Of a stretch of DNA of 64,000 nt, positions 44,724-56,702 are shown piece by piece. This DNA comes from Eucalyptus grandis. Its lineage: Eukaryota > Streptophyta > Magnoliopsida > Myrtales > Myrtaceae. A model generated the notes under the pieces. The model saw only the letters and a program-made list of their open reading frames with translations. It did not search any database and was not told where the DNA came from. How positions within the stretch are numbered: position 1 is the stretch's first letter; every line of letters starts with the position of its first letter. A program made the translations under genes and the position numbers. The stretch is taken from contig NC_052617.1 in NCBI RefSeq assembly GCF_016545825.1, forward strand, positions 7,956,600-8,020,599, given 5' to 3'.

Positions 44724-45900
44724 AGCTAGCTTCAACGTTACAGGAATAATGCAATGTTTAAGTTTGGAGTCGCGGGACAAAAATAATTAGGGACGGCTTT
44801 CGGGGAGATCTAATTTCATGATTATTTCCAACTTTTTGCAGAGCGATCAGCAAGTGAACTTGCAAAATGCATTAAATTGACATCTCTTGCCTTCTTTCAA
44901 TCGAGATGTGAAAAACATGTAGTTTTTATTGCTAGAAGAGATAATGATATCGGTAGCCTATGCACTTTTTTGATATATAGTGTCATAATTGAACTTTCAA
45001 TTGGTTTCATCTTACTTTTTATTGATGTGCACTATTGTCCTAAAACTTTCAGTTGGTCCAATGAGATCCTAATATATTTTGATATGTTTATTTTCATTCT
45101 TCCAGTGATTAATTTATATGAAATTTGTCAAGGACATCAATATAAGAAAGTTAATGTTTGATGGAGAAAATTATGTGGACTTCGCACGTGTCATTTTGAC
45201 TTGAAATTGCAAAACTATAAACAATTGGTTTAAGACTGATTGTGCAATTCGTCCGTTCACCCTTTTCCGCTATTTGACATTATTAAAGTCGCTACTTTTA
45301 AAACTTTGAAGATGAGCAATAAAGATGAGAACAACTAGTTATTTTTCTTCCCCTTGCGTACGTTTTCGAAAAAAGTTAATTAATTTATAGAAATTATTTT
45401 TCTGCCAAATAATTTGAAGAACTTATCTAAAAATGCCCTTTTTACATATCCAATCCCATCACAAATTTATGTATCTGCAATTACTTTGGGGATTAGCGAT
45501 TAGTGATTAGCGATCACAAATTTATGAATCTTGCTGCATCAGCCTTTAAAGTTACCATCTTAATAACAAAATTATTTTTGCCAGGATGTTATATATACTG
45601 AGGAAACTATTATGACAACTGGCAAGTAAAAAAACGAAATACATGACATAGTACAGAGACTCAAACTTAAACCAATACATCTCATTATAAAATCAAATAA
45701 CACCATACAATTTGTGCCCATTGAAGTCCGAGTTCATAAGAATCAGACTTAGATAAATACAATCTCATAAACAAAATTACAACCTAATAATTAAAAACAC
45801 CATACTAAGCAGACCGATAAAAACGCATTTATGTCATTACTAGAATACAAACAAATACATTTTTATAACATTTAGTACAGACAAAAAAAAAAATACAAAT
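44609..45900. other. 3' flank of the receptor kinase
   Basis: AT-rich with short frames only. Part will be 3' UTR. GGGATTAGCGATTAGTGATTAGCGAT near 45489 is a short tandem repeat. Nothing else is recognisable. Confidence 0.5.
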
Positions 45901-45901
45901 C

Positions 45902-46078
45902 TCAATGACCCGTTTCAAGAGAGGTGGCAGAACTCAGGTTGACCATTTCAGCAAAATATTTATCTTGATGCCTTTCCACATGGCCTGCCCTACCATTACG
46001 TTCCAAAGATGATTTCATAGCACATACCGTGCGGATGACCTTCTTCTCACCATTGGGGAGGTCAATGATGTTGAACAT
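45902..46078 (-). pseudogene. Small ATG-started ORF, 58 residues, exon-like
   Basis: The minus strand ATG at 46078 opens MFNIIDLPNGEKKVIRTV, later SSLERNGRAGHVERHQDKY, and ends SLETGH at a TGA (45904-45902). The composition, rich in charged residues with few Leu/Phe runs, is unlike the surrounding AT-rich frames and looks like a real terminal exon. I do not recognise the family. A TAA lies just upstream in frame, so it is either a tiny gene or the last exon left from a lost gene. Confidence 0.3.
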
Positions 46079-46089
46079 CTTCCATTAAT

Positions 46090-47170
46090 TTGATCCTCAT
46101 CAAAAAAAAGTTTTTTGGAGTTTTGTTGACACATAAATTTGACCATTTATTCGAGGATCTCGGCTCGAAGACATCGCGAGGCGGCCGACTGAAGTTCGAT
46201 TTGTCTCGAACTGGCCCTCGTGCCGCCGTCTTGAGCCGAGTAGGGGTTTTTGTGACTGAAACTCATCCCCCACGAACCCTCTTAGCACTGCCCTGTTTTG
46301 GCGATAGAATAGCCGAGCGAGTTGTCTCCGATTCTTGAGTTTTTTTGTGTGCAACTGAGTCGATTTGTTTGATGTTGAGCATTTCCATGTGTTCGCTCGG
46401 GTCTAGGTCCGGGTTCGAGTCCTAAGGAGTGGCCAGCGTCGTTCTCCTCACTTCTTGCCAACCACGTGCTTGACGAAATGCTTGAACCGAACCTGTGTAG
46501 ACCTCTCTTTGTGCTGTGCATTCTAGCCGACTGCCATGCGTTCATGATAATGCCTAAACAGAGCTGCGTCCTTGTTCGAAGAGGGTCTTATGAATCAAAA
46601 CATCTAAATTTTTTAGAAAAATTATAACTTTCGACTTCAGATCATTCAGTTCGCGTTTGTTTACCTGAGATTTGAGTTTGCGGTTATACATTTTTATGTC
46701 TAAAGATCGGATGTGTCAGTTTGTCGATCCATGAGTGTTCTCCTTTTACTGGGAAAAGAGCGTGTGCCTATTCATGAGAGGAGAAGCCGGCATTGAAGTG
46801 GCCGTGAGTTGCGAGCAATGGGCTTGGTAGGTTTAATGAGATTTGAGTTTTTGGTTGATTGAGAGAGCTTGGGTTGGTGTGGGCTCAAACAGATTCTAGG
46901 CCTTAGTTTTAGACGTAGGGGAAGCTTGGTATTCTGCTGGTTGGCCAAGAGAGAGATCGGAGAAAGAGGAAGCAACCGAGAGAGAGTGAGCCTCGAATGA
47001 GAGGGAGGGAGAGGAACGTTAGCTCAGCGACGCTTAGTGAAGCCCACTCTTCCCGACTGGCTGAGCGACTGCAGCCGGCAACACCACACCCACGAGGTAA
47101 GCCCGTGTCCCCATTCCCCCGCCTTGAGCAAACCGTTGGAGTGAGGCTTGCTGGCCCAGACTTGCTCATG

Positions 47171-47206
<36 letters not shown>

Positions 47207-48030
47207 CAGCTCTGGTCGTGCTCAACTCGTTGGCTCCTGTGGCTTATGCACCCCCTGCAGTGTATGCTTCTATGCACTGATGAGTGTAAGTGAGTGTTTC
47301 AAAGCAATTGAAAGCAAATTTTTAGTGTTTGTAATATTGAGAAGTTGGAGCGAATTTTTAACTCTTTTGATTCCTCCATGCTTCTTGAGCGAAATGCAGT
47401 TAGGTTCATGTATGACTTTTCGCATAATTCTGAAGAAGTGATAAAAGCAGTGTTTTAACCGAGGTACTATGTTTCGCCATGCAGGCTAATGTTGTGCATA
47501 ATTAAGAACTGTTGATGAAATTATGAGCAAATATTCGAAAGATCTCAACAAGGACAAACAAATCCCGTTCATTCTAGCCCTTCCATCTTCTACATCAATC
47601 ACGAGTTAGCTACGTCAGCCTCACTTCTAACTAATTCCCCTATTTTGACAAGATTCAAACCATCCTGCAGTTTGTCTGCAAACTAGGGGGGGAAGACATG
47701 AACAAGAATAGTACATTTACAAGAGACGCATGCCGGTGGCTAGTCGCTACTAGTGACGGTGACAGGAGCTCTCCTCCACTCGATTTCTCTTACACTTTTT
47801 AACTATGTTGCAACCCCACATCAGAATGCAAATCCCATGCATGGCATTAAGTATTTTCTTGGAAAAGATCAAGCTTCAGCTGATTTAAAATCCCATAATA
47901 ACTTTATCATCCAAAACAATAGAAACCCCCGCATGTTAGGTAGTTGAAAGAAAGGATCAAGTCACCACGAGGATTCCTAAACAAGGAAGCATAGTCAAAT
48001 GAAGCTTATGCTGATGCCTTTAATACAACT
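46090..48030. other. Unassigned mixed-composition stretch
   Basis: The sequence is moderately GC-rich between 46150 and 47250, with CTCGG/GCTCGAAG motifs. It carries a (CT)n tract at 47172-47202 and several open stretches (46090-46338, 46997-47293, 47148-47441) whose peptides I do not recognise and which change frame without splice logic. It may be an old LTR or a decayed gene; I found no ends or repeats to prove either. Confidence 0.3.
47172..47202. repeat. (CT)n microsatellite
   Basis: About 15 CT units followed by TTTCTTCAG. Confidence 0.95.
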
Positions 48031-48034
48031 AGTT

Positions 48035-49768
48035 TCCCTCGGTTGAGCTAGGTGTTCCAAGAAGCTAATTTATACTAGTTTATCGTAATGGAACTCATTT
48101 ACTTGTCAAAATAAATCAGAAACATGTTGTCAAGGGTTCTGAGGCAACCAATACCTCAGTGACCAAGCCTCCTGGTGCTCACGCTTATCAGTTATCACTC
48201 CAGATTAATATATGGCTGCTCCCAAGGTAATCCCTTCCGTGCTATCTTCTTCTAATTGCACTCAAGTTCCCAGCGCAATGTGTTGTTGCGAGGCCTAACA
48301 AAAGGAGTAAGTCAAGCACTTGTCGGCCAAAAAGAAAATAGGAAACGATAGCACTTAGATTTGAGGATATTATTTGCAGTACAAAGACCCATTAGCATTG
48401 GATTCACGATTGTCATTCCTTTTAATTTTTGAGTTCAATTGGACCCGTTTATCCAAAACCAATGTGGACTGAACTCAATAAGAAAGCAAATTCAATTGAA
48501 GCTCGAGCTCACATGCTGAAAATACTATAAATTTGAGAACCAAATTATTTCTCTATTCCTCACATTGACAAATGTGAAGTCGGGAAAGATCTTGTTTATT
48601 TGTTTGTGACATGTCTAACGTGCTTAAAGCATTTTGGTTGTATGAAGGTCGGATGGAAAAATGAATGTTATACTAGATATTAGAAAGCTTCAAACAATAT
48701 TTTATGGCATCTTTTAAGCATCTAAGTTAAGAGGCTGTTTAGTTAAGCTTTTTAAAAGTAAAAAAAGCAATTTCTTGCTTTTCGGTTAAACTTTTAAAAA
48801 TCATTTAAATTTTTTTAAAAAAATATGATAAATTTGTTTGTGAATTTATGTATTCAGTATTTGTATATTGTGAGAAAATTTTGAATGTTTCGGGTTAAGA
48901 AAAGGTAAAAGTGCGTCTATCAAAATATTTAGAGGAAGTAAAGAACAAAAAGTAAATATCTATTCATGGTTTTAATTAAACTACATGATCCTCGTATGGG
49001 CATTACAATTGTATGTAGATTGACATCCAAAGGAATGGTTAAGTGATTGTGTTGGTGCTGAGTAAATTTTGGATATGCAAGTGCTAATGAAACATTATCT
49101 ATTCATTAATTTAGTTTATAAAGATAATCAACAGAGTTGTAAATGTTTTATGATAAGGGAAAATGACACAAATAGTTTATGAAGATTGGCCCAATATATG
49201 GTATCATCGCTTAGCTTTTAATTTATTCAATATTGTCCTTGAATTTTAGTCTAATGTACAACATCATCCCTGAACTTTTAACCTATTTTATGTAATCCTT
49301 GAAATTTTGGTAAATACATAATCTAGTCCTTGACTATTTGAGAATGTCCATGAACTTAAATTAATGGAATGATAACATTGGATATCTTTGTAAAGTTCAG
49401 GGACTAGATTAAACTCCACATTACATATTGGGCTAAAATTTATGGACAACATTGAATAAATTAAAAGCTGAGAGAAGGCATTCCATAATTGACCAAAGTT
49501 CATGAATTATTTGTGTAATTTCTTGTGAATATAATAGAGAAGAAATTGATATCAAAGTTCCATTTTTTTTATAAATCATGGCATTTGTTCCCCATGAGGC
49601 AAAATCAAGAGTCCCGCTTTCTTAATTTTTGTCCGAAATGGTCTAAATTCAATTTTCAAAATTGCCAAATTAAACCCTAATCCCCAGAATGTGGTGGCCC
49701 CCTTCAATGCACTTGATAAAAGAAAGAAAATTTTCAACTATCTATTTATAATTTTTTATTACCAATTC
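48035..49768. repeat. Segmental duplication copy II, part S1
   Basis: Counterpart of 21496-23247. It starts at the same TTGAGCTAGGTGTTCCA breakpoint and continues without interruption into the R unit, giving the empty site for the LINE of copy I. No gene is supported. Confidence 0.92.
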
Positions 49769-49905
49769 ATGTCTCTCGAAATCCTAATCTCTGCTTTAGC
49801 ATGGAATAGTTTAAGAGAAAAAGTGTGAGATAGTGATCGGGAAATTTAAATCTTTATGGATTACAGTATTTTATATAGACATTACAATAAAACACGTATG
49901 ATTAT

Positions 49906-50908
49906 TGTTAGGGAAATCCCTTATGATGTTTTGAAGATCACAAAATAAATCAAAGGCTACTAACATGTTTAATGGTTAAGTAATAGACCATGCGAGATGA
50001 TAGAACATGTAAAGGATATTGTCAAAGTCGAAGACTCGCAAGAAGAACGTAACACATGTCCAAAGTATATTCTGAAGATTTTCAGACTTCGTGTCAAAGT
50101 CGAAGACAAGCATCGACTTTAGTGTCAAAGTCTGTTCTACATCGAAGTCTGTCAACTCGACAAATTCCGAGATTGAATGTAAATGATGAACCGAGAAGAC
50201 GAGACTCTATCTTTGGCGAACCTGAGTGCAGACCTTAAAGCTAAATCTGTTCAGAAGTAGACTATGTTCAAACTTAGATTGCAAAGTCTATCGTACTCAG
50301 ACTCAGATTGTAAAGTCTATTGCTCTCAGACTTTACATCTAGATTCGACAGAATGTAACTCAAGCCCAATCATATAACGGCTAGTGATCTGGTTTGGATT
50401 CCACATCAAGATTGATTTGATTGACGATTGGATATTGAAAACAAGAACTTTCTATACGAAGAAGCTTTACTTATGGAAACCAAGATTCCGTTTGTATGGG
50501 CGATCGGAATCAATTTGGGATTCTACATTTGTCACTCAATGGCTACCAAATCTTCTAGATATAGAGCTGTCCAATGGGTATATTGGAAGACGATCCTCAA
50601 GATACTGTCCAACGGGTAGTTTGGAAGTGGAGGAGTATTTAAGGAGATGAAGGACCGATGAGCAAGTAAGAGATAGAGCGTAGAATTTATAATTCCAAAG
50701 TCGAGCGACCTTTGATCATACACTTGTCTCTTGTGAGCTTAAACGTTTGTGATCGTGAGAGAAATACCAAAGAGTGACTTAGTGAGATAGTGTGATCTAC
50801 TAAGTATTTGCACTCAAAGTTATAATCTCTTGTTAATTGCATAGTGGAATCCAGCCAAGAAGGTCATTAGCGTGGGAGAGTGGACGTAGGCTTGGATTAA
50901 GCCGAACT
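49906..50908 (+). repeat. 5' LTR, part 1 (split by the solo LTR)
   Basis: Matches 56703-57715. The match is tight from about 50240 onward but poor at 50020-50240, where this copy has many small indels that create CGA. A TATTTAA-like box near 50637 could be the LTR promoter. The remaining part is at 54612-54742. Confidence 0.88.
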
Positions 50909-53900
50909 TGTGACATCCCAAATTTTCAACCTTGTCTTCTCTTGAATTAATCGGGCATTTCATTGACGCGTCTATAGGGTTATTCTCGAGCCGATCACTT
51001 TCGAGATAACTAGACTAGTTTGGGAAATTATTAAGGAATTTTAAGGCAATAGACTTGAGAACTCGATCGGGAATCGGCTTCTTGGCCCGTGTCTATCTTT
51101 AGAGGCCATTGCGGCGCAGTATAAAATCGATTAGAGATCGAGAGATAGGTCGGTTCGGCGAGATGTGTGGCTAATCGTGGGTGACACCACTAAATTAGAA
51201 AATTCTCGTTGGCCACACTAGACCGATTTCTTATTGTTTTGGTACCACGTGTCCCGTAATTGAATCCTCGAGATTTTCACGACAATCAAGAGTCGCCATT
51301 GAGTCGAGTGGGTTTATAGTGGCTCGAAGAAAATTGACCACGGGTCATTTGCCTTAAAAAGTTCTGAAAACTACCCGATAGTCTAGGTCACGCTAAAAAC
51401 GCGCCGAATGAAAATTAACCGCTAATTCGAGTCCGATTTCAGAAATTGAAGTTTTGGTCATGTCACAATAAATTTTAGGAGTATCGACTCAGTCTCAGAA
51501 GATTTTTCTGACACCCGACACTTTTTGGGAAAAAGTCGTCGCCGGGTTGTTTTAGTGCAGAAAATGCCGAAGGTGGTTTTCGATTGTGAAATTGAGAAGT
51601 GTGAAGGATTGTTGGATGAGGAGAATTGTCAATTGAGGTATTGAAGTGCCAATTGATTTTTGTAGAGGTCAAATGAATTTAAATCGAGCAAGTTCAATGT
51701 CCACCGAGGAGGGCTTGTCTTGAAATTTCGTGTCTGCACTACTGCCCACAACCTTTCGACCACTGGCCTTCAGAAAGAGGGTGTTTTGATGGCGCATTGA
51801 AGGCGGCGTTCTACGTACTGGGATTGATTTTGGAAGATATTTTGTGAAATATCCAACCAAGTGGAGCGGCTCTCTCACTCATCTCTATCCATCTCTTTCC
51901 CCTCACCCCCTCAACCGATCGGACTCTCCCTCCCCTTTTCATTTTCGTGCGACATTTCCAACAGCCGCTGAAGAAGACCGAGCAAACCCCCCTGCAGCTC
52001 ATACAAGATTTTCCTCCATCCGTATCTTCTGTCCAGCCAGCTGAGTCAAAGACCCGAGCAGTCTTCTCCGCAAGCATCGACACCAGCTGCATCTCCATTT
52101 GCCGCGCGTCCTTCACCCCTCAGCTCCACGATCGTCTGCTCCACTATCCATCTTCACGCTGCCTCTCACGCCAGCTCACGGTCAACACCAGCAACAAGCG
52201 GAGACCGCGTGCAGCTTCCACCGAATGAGATCTCCCCGCCAGCAGCTGCTCGAAAATTCCCCAGCTCGTTCCAGCGAGATCCCCATGCCTGGTCAACGGG
52301 AGAGTCCAGCAAAATCGACTTGTTGACCGCTTGAAGACCACCTCCACGCGTCCAGTAGCTGCGGAAGTTCATTCCACCGAAGCCCTGTTGATTTAAACCA
52401 CCTCACGTGCACACGATCCAGTCAAAGGTGCCCTCTCCTCCACCGTTTGTTGACCGAAGTCTCCACGACCAGCAGTCCCACGAAGAATTCTCTACTTCGG
52501 CTTGTCTTCAACGGAGCAACTGAAGACCAAAGCCAGCAGACGCCGCGCAACCCCCTTGCTTCTCTCGGCCAGCACATCTCTCACGTCTGCTCAGTCTTCA
52601 GCCGTGCGGACTCCTTCAGCTTGCCCATCTCCACGAATCAGGACGCCGAAGCTGCTTCTTCTGCCTGTTCGTTGGCCCAGCGAAGCCTACGGAGTCTTGA
52701 TTTGAAGCCACGAAGACCGAAGATAGGCCCACGTCTTTCTCTCGCCAGGCCCAGCTCAGCAGCACATGTGATCTTCAGTCCAACAAACTAGCTGAAGACA
52801 AGCCCTGCAGCAAGCCCAGCCCGTGAGCTTCAGTCCTTTGGGCCACCGAATTCAGCACAAGCCCAGTTCAGCTAGCGCAGTTAGTTCAGTCCAGAAATTC
52901 AGCAGGTCCAGCCCATTCCAGTGCAAGAACAAATCTCAATTGGACTGAGATTTGTTGGGCCTAAGCAAGGCCCGGTCCAAGTCCGCCGGTGTCGTCGAAA
53001 GTCCGATTTCGGCCGCCGTCGCGTCGCGTCGCCGTTGCGGTGATTCGATCCCGCTTTTGATCAAGTGAGTTTTACTCACTAATGCTTTATTAGTTTGCTA
53101 ATTATGCCTTAGGGTTGGTTAGATTTAATTACATGCACTTAGGTGGTTAGATTAGGTTAGAACAATTAATTTAGTGACTTAATGATGCATGTTAGGTGGT
53201 TAGACCTAGCTATTAGCAAGTAGAAATGTTTGGTTATTTGTTGAATGCATCTCGGGATTTTTCCGACCGTTTCGGGCTCCAATAAGGCAATATGGGCCTA
53301 AATTGGATTTTCAATGTTTATTTATTTATTTTCGAAATTTATTTATTTAATTAATTATTTTTCCGGAAATTCAACCGGGATGGCCGGTGACCGGAATTTC
53401 GTGCTGATTGTCGTGGTGCAGTCCGTTCATTTATTTGAGCTTTACGTTGTGTGGAATTGAATTTATTGTGGAATTTTAGGAATTGTCTTAAAATTGTTTG
53501 TTATTGAATATTTGATTGATGGATGGCTGAGTATGGATATATAGCGCCAGTACGTTGATGGGCTATATAGTAGGGAGAATGGTGAGACCAATCAGGTACG
53601 ATGTTATTGGACATACGTGGTTCGGTGATTGGAAGTATCCTTTGGCGAAACGGCGCCTTAAAGAACGCACGTAAATGACTTATAGACAAACGTGGTTCGG
53701 TGATTATGGGAATATCACTGGTGAAAACGGCGCCTTAAAGAACGCACGATATTGTCTATAGCCGATGTCACATTGGCGAAAACGGCGCCCTTGAAAGGAC
53801 ACGTGGTTCGGTGATCAAGGTTATCATTTGGTGAAAACGGCGCCTTAAAGAACGCACGGTGTCGGTGATCGGTATGTCATTGGCGAAAACGACGCCCGAG

Positions 53901-54606
53901 AAACACATGTGATTTGGTGAATGAGTACACCACTGGGAAATCGTGGTATGAGTGGGAATGACCTAGAAATGGTCTGGCTGACATGTAATCGACTTAGTCG
54001 ATTGACCAGTGCTTGATCGGATGTCGTGAATTGTTTGAATATCTGTGTTTAACCTTGAATTGCAGGTTGGAACTGAGGCTAAGGTAAGTCCTCTGACTCG
54101 TGTTGTGCTTAGGCAACCGTATGGTGTATTAGTTTACTAATCGAGTCGTAGGGGGTAGGACTCGCTGAGACGTGGTCTCATTGGTTATTGAATAACCATT
54201 TCAGGACCCTGAGGAAAAGCTGAGGAGGAAGAACCTGAAGGGAGAAAGTATTTTGAAGTAGAAGATGATCCAGAGAGGGATCTTGAGTACAACCCAGATG
54301 TGTATTGAGATCCCATCCCTTTTGTGCACTCTGTCTTAGTGTAGATAGGTGTGAGACTTTTATGTTGTAAATAGTATTGTAAATATACTATGAGTTGTGC
54401 TGTTAATGAAAGTGTGGTTATGAATTTCAATATGAAAAATATGGCATACTTTCCTATCCCATTGTTTTATTGTCTGGGGATTTATAACTGCTTCCGCATG
54501 TGCTTAATTAAAAGAAAGGGTCGGCGATACATAGTCCTGGGATATCGCATTTTAATAATCGACCAAGTAGAAGGATGTGCGCGCGTCCGAGGATCGGGGC
54601 GTGACA
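50909..54606 (+). mobile_element. Solo LTR of a Ty3/gypsy (Tekay/Del-like) element, 3.7 kb
   Basis: It begins TGTGACATCCC and ends GGGGCGTGACA, the ends typical of plant Tekay/Del chromovirus LTRs. Flanks GAACT (50904-50908) and GAACC (54607-54611) form a 5-bp duplication with one change. The sister LTR at about 57720 reads GCCGAACCACTATAA without insertion, so the empty site is preserved. No primer site, internal region or second LTR remains, so LTR-LTR recombination removed the rest. Inside are a GC-rich transcribed-leader-like zone (51880-53060) and a tandem repeat (53616-53930). Short frames here are low-complexity and not genes. Confidence 0.85.
53616..53930 (+). repeat. ~75-bp tandem repeat in the solo LTR
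   Basis: About four to five irregular copies of CGTGGTTCGGTGAT ... TTGG(T/C)GAAAACGGCGCC, followed in most by TTAAAGAACGCACG. Copies begin near 53616, 53691 and 53802; shortened copies are near 53856 and 53908. Confidence 0.85.
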
Positions 54607-54611
54607 GAACC

Positions 54612-54742
54612 ACTATAAATCTTGTGTTCTTATTCTCTTCCTTAACTCCTTTGTTTGAAGTTTATTTTATTCCGCATATATTTGCCAAGATTTATTTTAA
54701 ACACCTATTCACCCCCTCTAGGTGTTCATACTAGCACTCTCA
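54612..54742 (+). repeat. 5' LTR, part 2 (split by the solo LTR)
   Basis: Resumes the LTR right after the GAACC duplication and ends at CTAGCACTCTCA; it matches 57729-57859. TTGGTAT follows at 54744-54750. Confidence 0.85.
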
Positions 54743-56702
54743 ATTGGTATATTCCTTGATTTGTTTTATTGAAGAAAGAATCACATGATTTGTTTTTGTG
54801 ATTTGAGATTTAATTTGATACGTGTGATTATTTGAGATAATTCAGATTATTTTGTCTAATTTTATACTTCAGATTTAATCATATTTTGCAAAGTGAAAAT
54901 CTGTTTTACGTGATGATGCAAGATATTCTTAGATATTCAAAGATTTCATTCTCCTGATTTTATTGTGCTTTGACTAAGTGAGAATTTATTTTTCAAAATA
55001 TCATTGTGCATAATATTCTTTCTTTGAATACTTTGTTACGATGAATTAAGAAAGAATATTTGATTATGGAGATCTTCTATTTTACTTTAACGTCAAGGAA
55101 GGATCCAAATTGATGGATACCAAAAAAGGAAATGAGTTGATTGCAGGAAATTCAATAAGGCAAGAATGATCGCAAATCTATGCAGATTTTGGTGCAATAA
55201 GAAAAGAATCTCAGGCAAAGATTGGTAATGATTTTTTTTAATCAATGGTATATTTGAAACATATACCTGGGTAAGAGAAAAAAAATTTATCCTGCCTTGC
55301 AAATTTCTACGTGCATTTATCATGATTTTGGATGATTCTTTATTATATTGCGAATATCTTTTGTTATAAATATAAGGTATTGCAATTTTGGCACGTGACA
55401 GAAATATTTATTTTCCTTTTGCAAAATGCATATCTGAAATTTATGCTCAAGGAAATCGCTTTGATCTCAAAAGATATTACTACATATTCATGGATATTCT
55501 TGCTATATTCTTAGAAGATATATTATATCTAGCAAGTTTGATCCGCAAATCAAAGGAAGATATTACGTGACATTTTTGCAAAGATGATTATCTATTATAC
55601 AAGATTTTGCAGGTGACAATAGAATCTTCCATATGAATTTTGGAAAGCTTGATTAGAAATTTGTGAAGATTCTATACTATCTTCTGGAGGTTCAAAGATT
55701 CCATTCCTTGTGCAAAATTTTTGCTTATTGAGGAAATCCCTTATGCATCGTACAAAAGGTTGAATAGTTCTGAATTTTAATATGTGATAATTTTATATAT
55801 GCTATTCAATTTATCTATTTGAAGAAAAGGGTATTCACGTGGATATTATTATAGCTTATTTGTGGAAAAAGTTTGTTAAGTTGATGCAGGTTGAATTCGA
55901 GAAAAGCTTAATTGAAGAAAATAAATTTTTGTCTCGAATTTCAAAATGCAAGTGATCGTTGCAGATGTTGTTGCTACAAAGGAAATACTGGAAAAATATT
56001 ATGTTCAACGCGCACAAGCAACAATTCTATTCGCAAATATTGTCATGATCACAGGGGGAGAAAGCAAATCCAAAAGAAAAGGAAAAGAATCGTGATCATC
56101 TCAAAAAGGCAACAAATTGAGGGGGAGCATTGATCAATTATGGAAAAATCTTTTTGGATTGATCGCGATCTTATTATGAATGGAAGGAAAGGTAAATGTG
56201 TCAGACTTTGTTCTAAAAAATCCGGTTAGTGCATCTTTTATTACCTTTTGTCATTAATAAATTTTGTATTGATATTATCATGACAAAAAGGGTACGTGCA
56301 AGTTATGATGCATCTGTGATTTTTATTGGATATTTGCTGAGATATATGATCGAAGTGAGCTATATTGCATATTTTTAATATTCGATTTACTTTATAAAAG
56401 CTGATTTTTGGAAATTGTGATTCATGCAAGATATTTGTTATCATTCTCTACGTGATACTTTTTCCATTATGATCACTTTTTGATTATGACAAAAAGGGGA
56501 GAAGATATGAATATGCATATGTGTTGATTGGTTGATATTATCTATAGCATAATTTTGAGCTGAGATTATTCTTCTATATATTGTTATGCTCAATCTATTT
56601 GCTATCTTCTGATATCCTTTGATTTAAATTAATATTTTTAAAAGCGTGTTTACAAATCTGCATATTCAGAGATTGTTTTGTCATAATCAAAACGGGGGAG
56701 AT
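54743..56702 (+). other. Non-coding internal region of the Copia-like element
   Basis: The region is AT-rich, with a 73-codon frame at 55912-56133 (basic, unrecognised) as the longest. Four polypurine-tract-like motifs occur: GGGGGAGAAAG near 56054, GAGGGGGAGCA near 56119, AAAAGGGGAGAAG near 56493, and ACGGGGGAG near 56692 next to the 3' LTR. The last should prime plus-strand synthesis; the others may be duplicated or central tracts. Confidence 0.6.

Noticed and set aside
46400..46430. tRNA-like or SINE B box (GGTTCGAGTCC at 46412)
   Set aside because: The 11-mer is perfect but the T-arm stem does not pair (only two Watson-Crick pairs and a wobble), and I found no A box or acceptor stem at a tRNA distance.
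52099..52791. Ser/Pro-rich frames in the solo LTR
   Set aside because: Several overlapping frames in a GC-rich LTR leader with no ATG context or domain; the same type of composition artefact as in the Ogre-like LTR.
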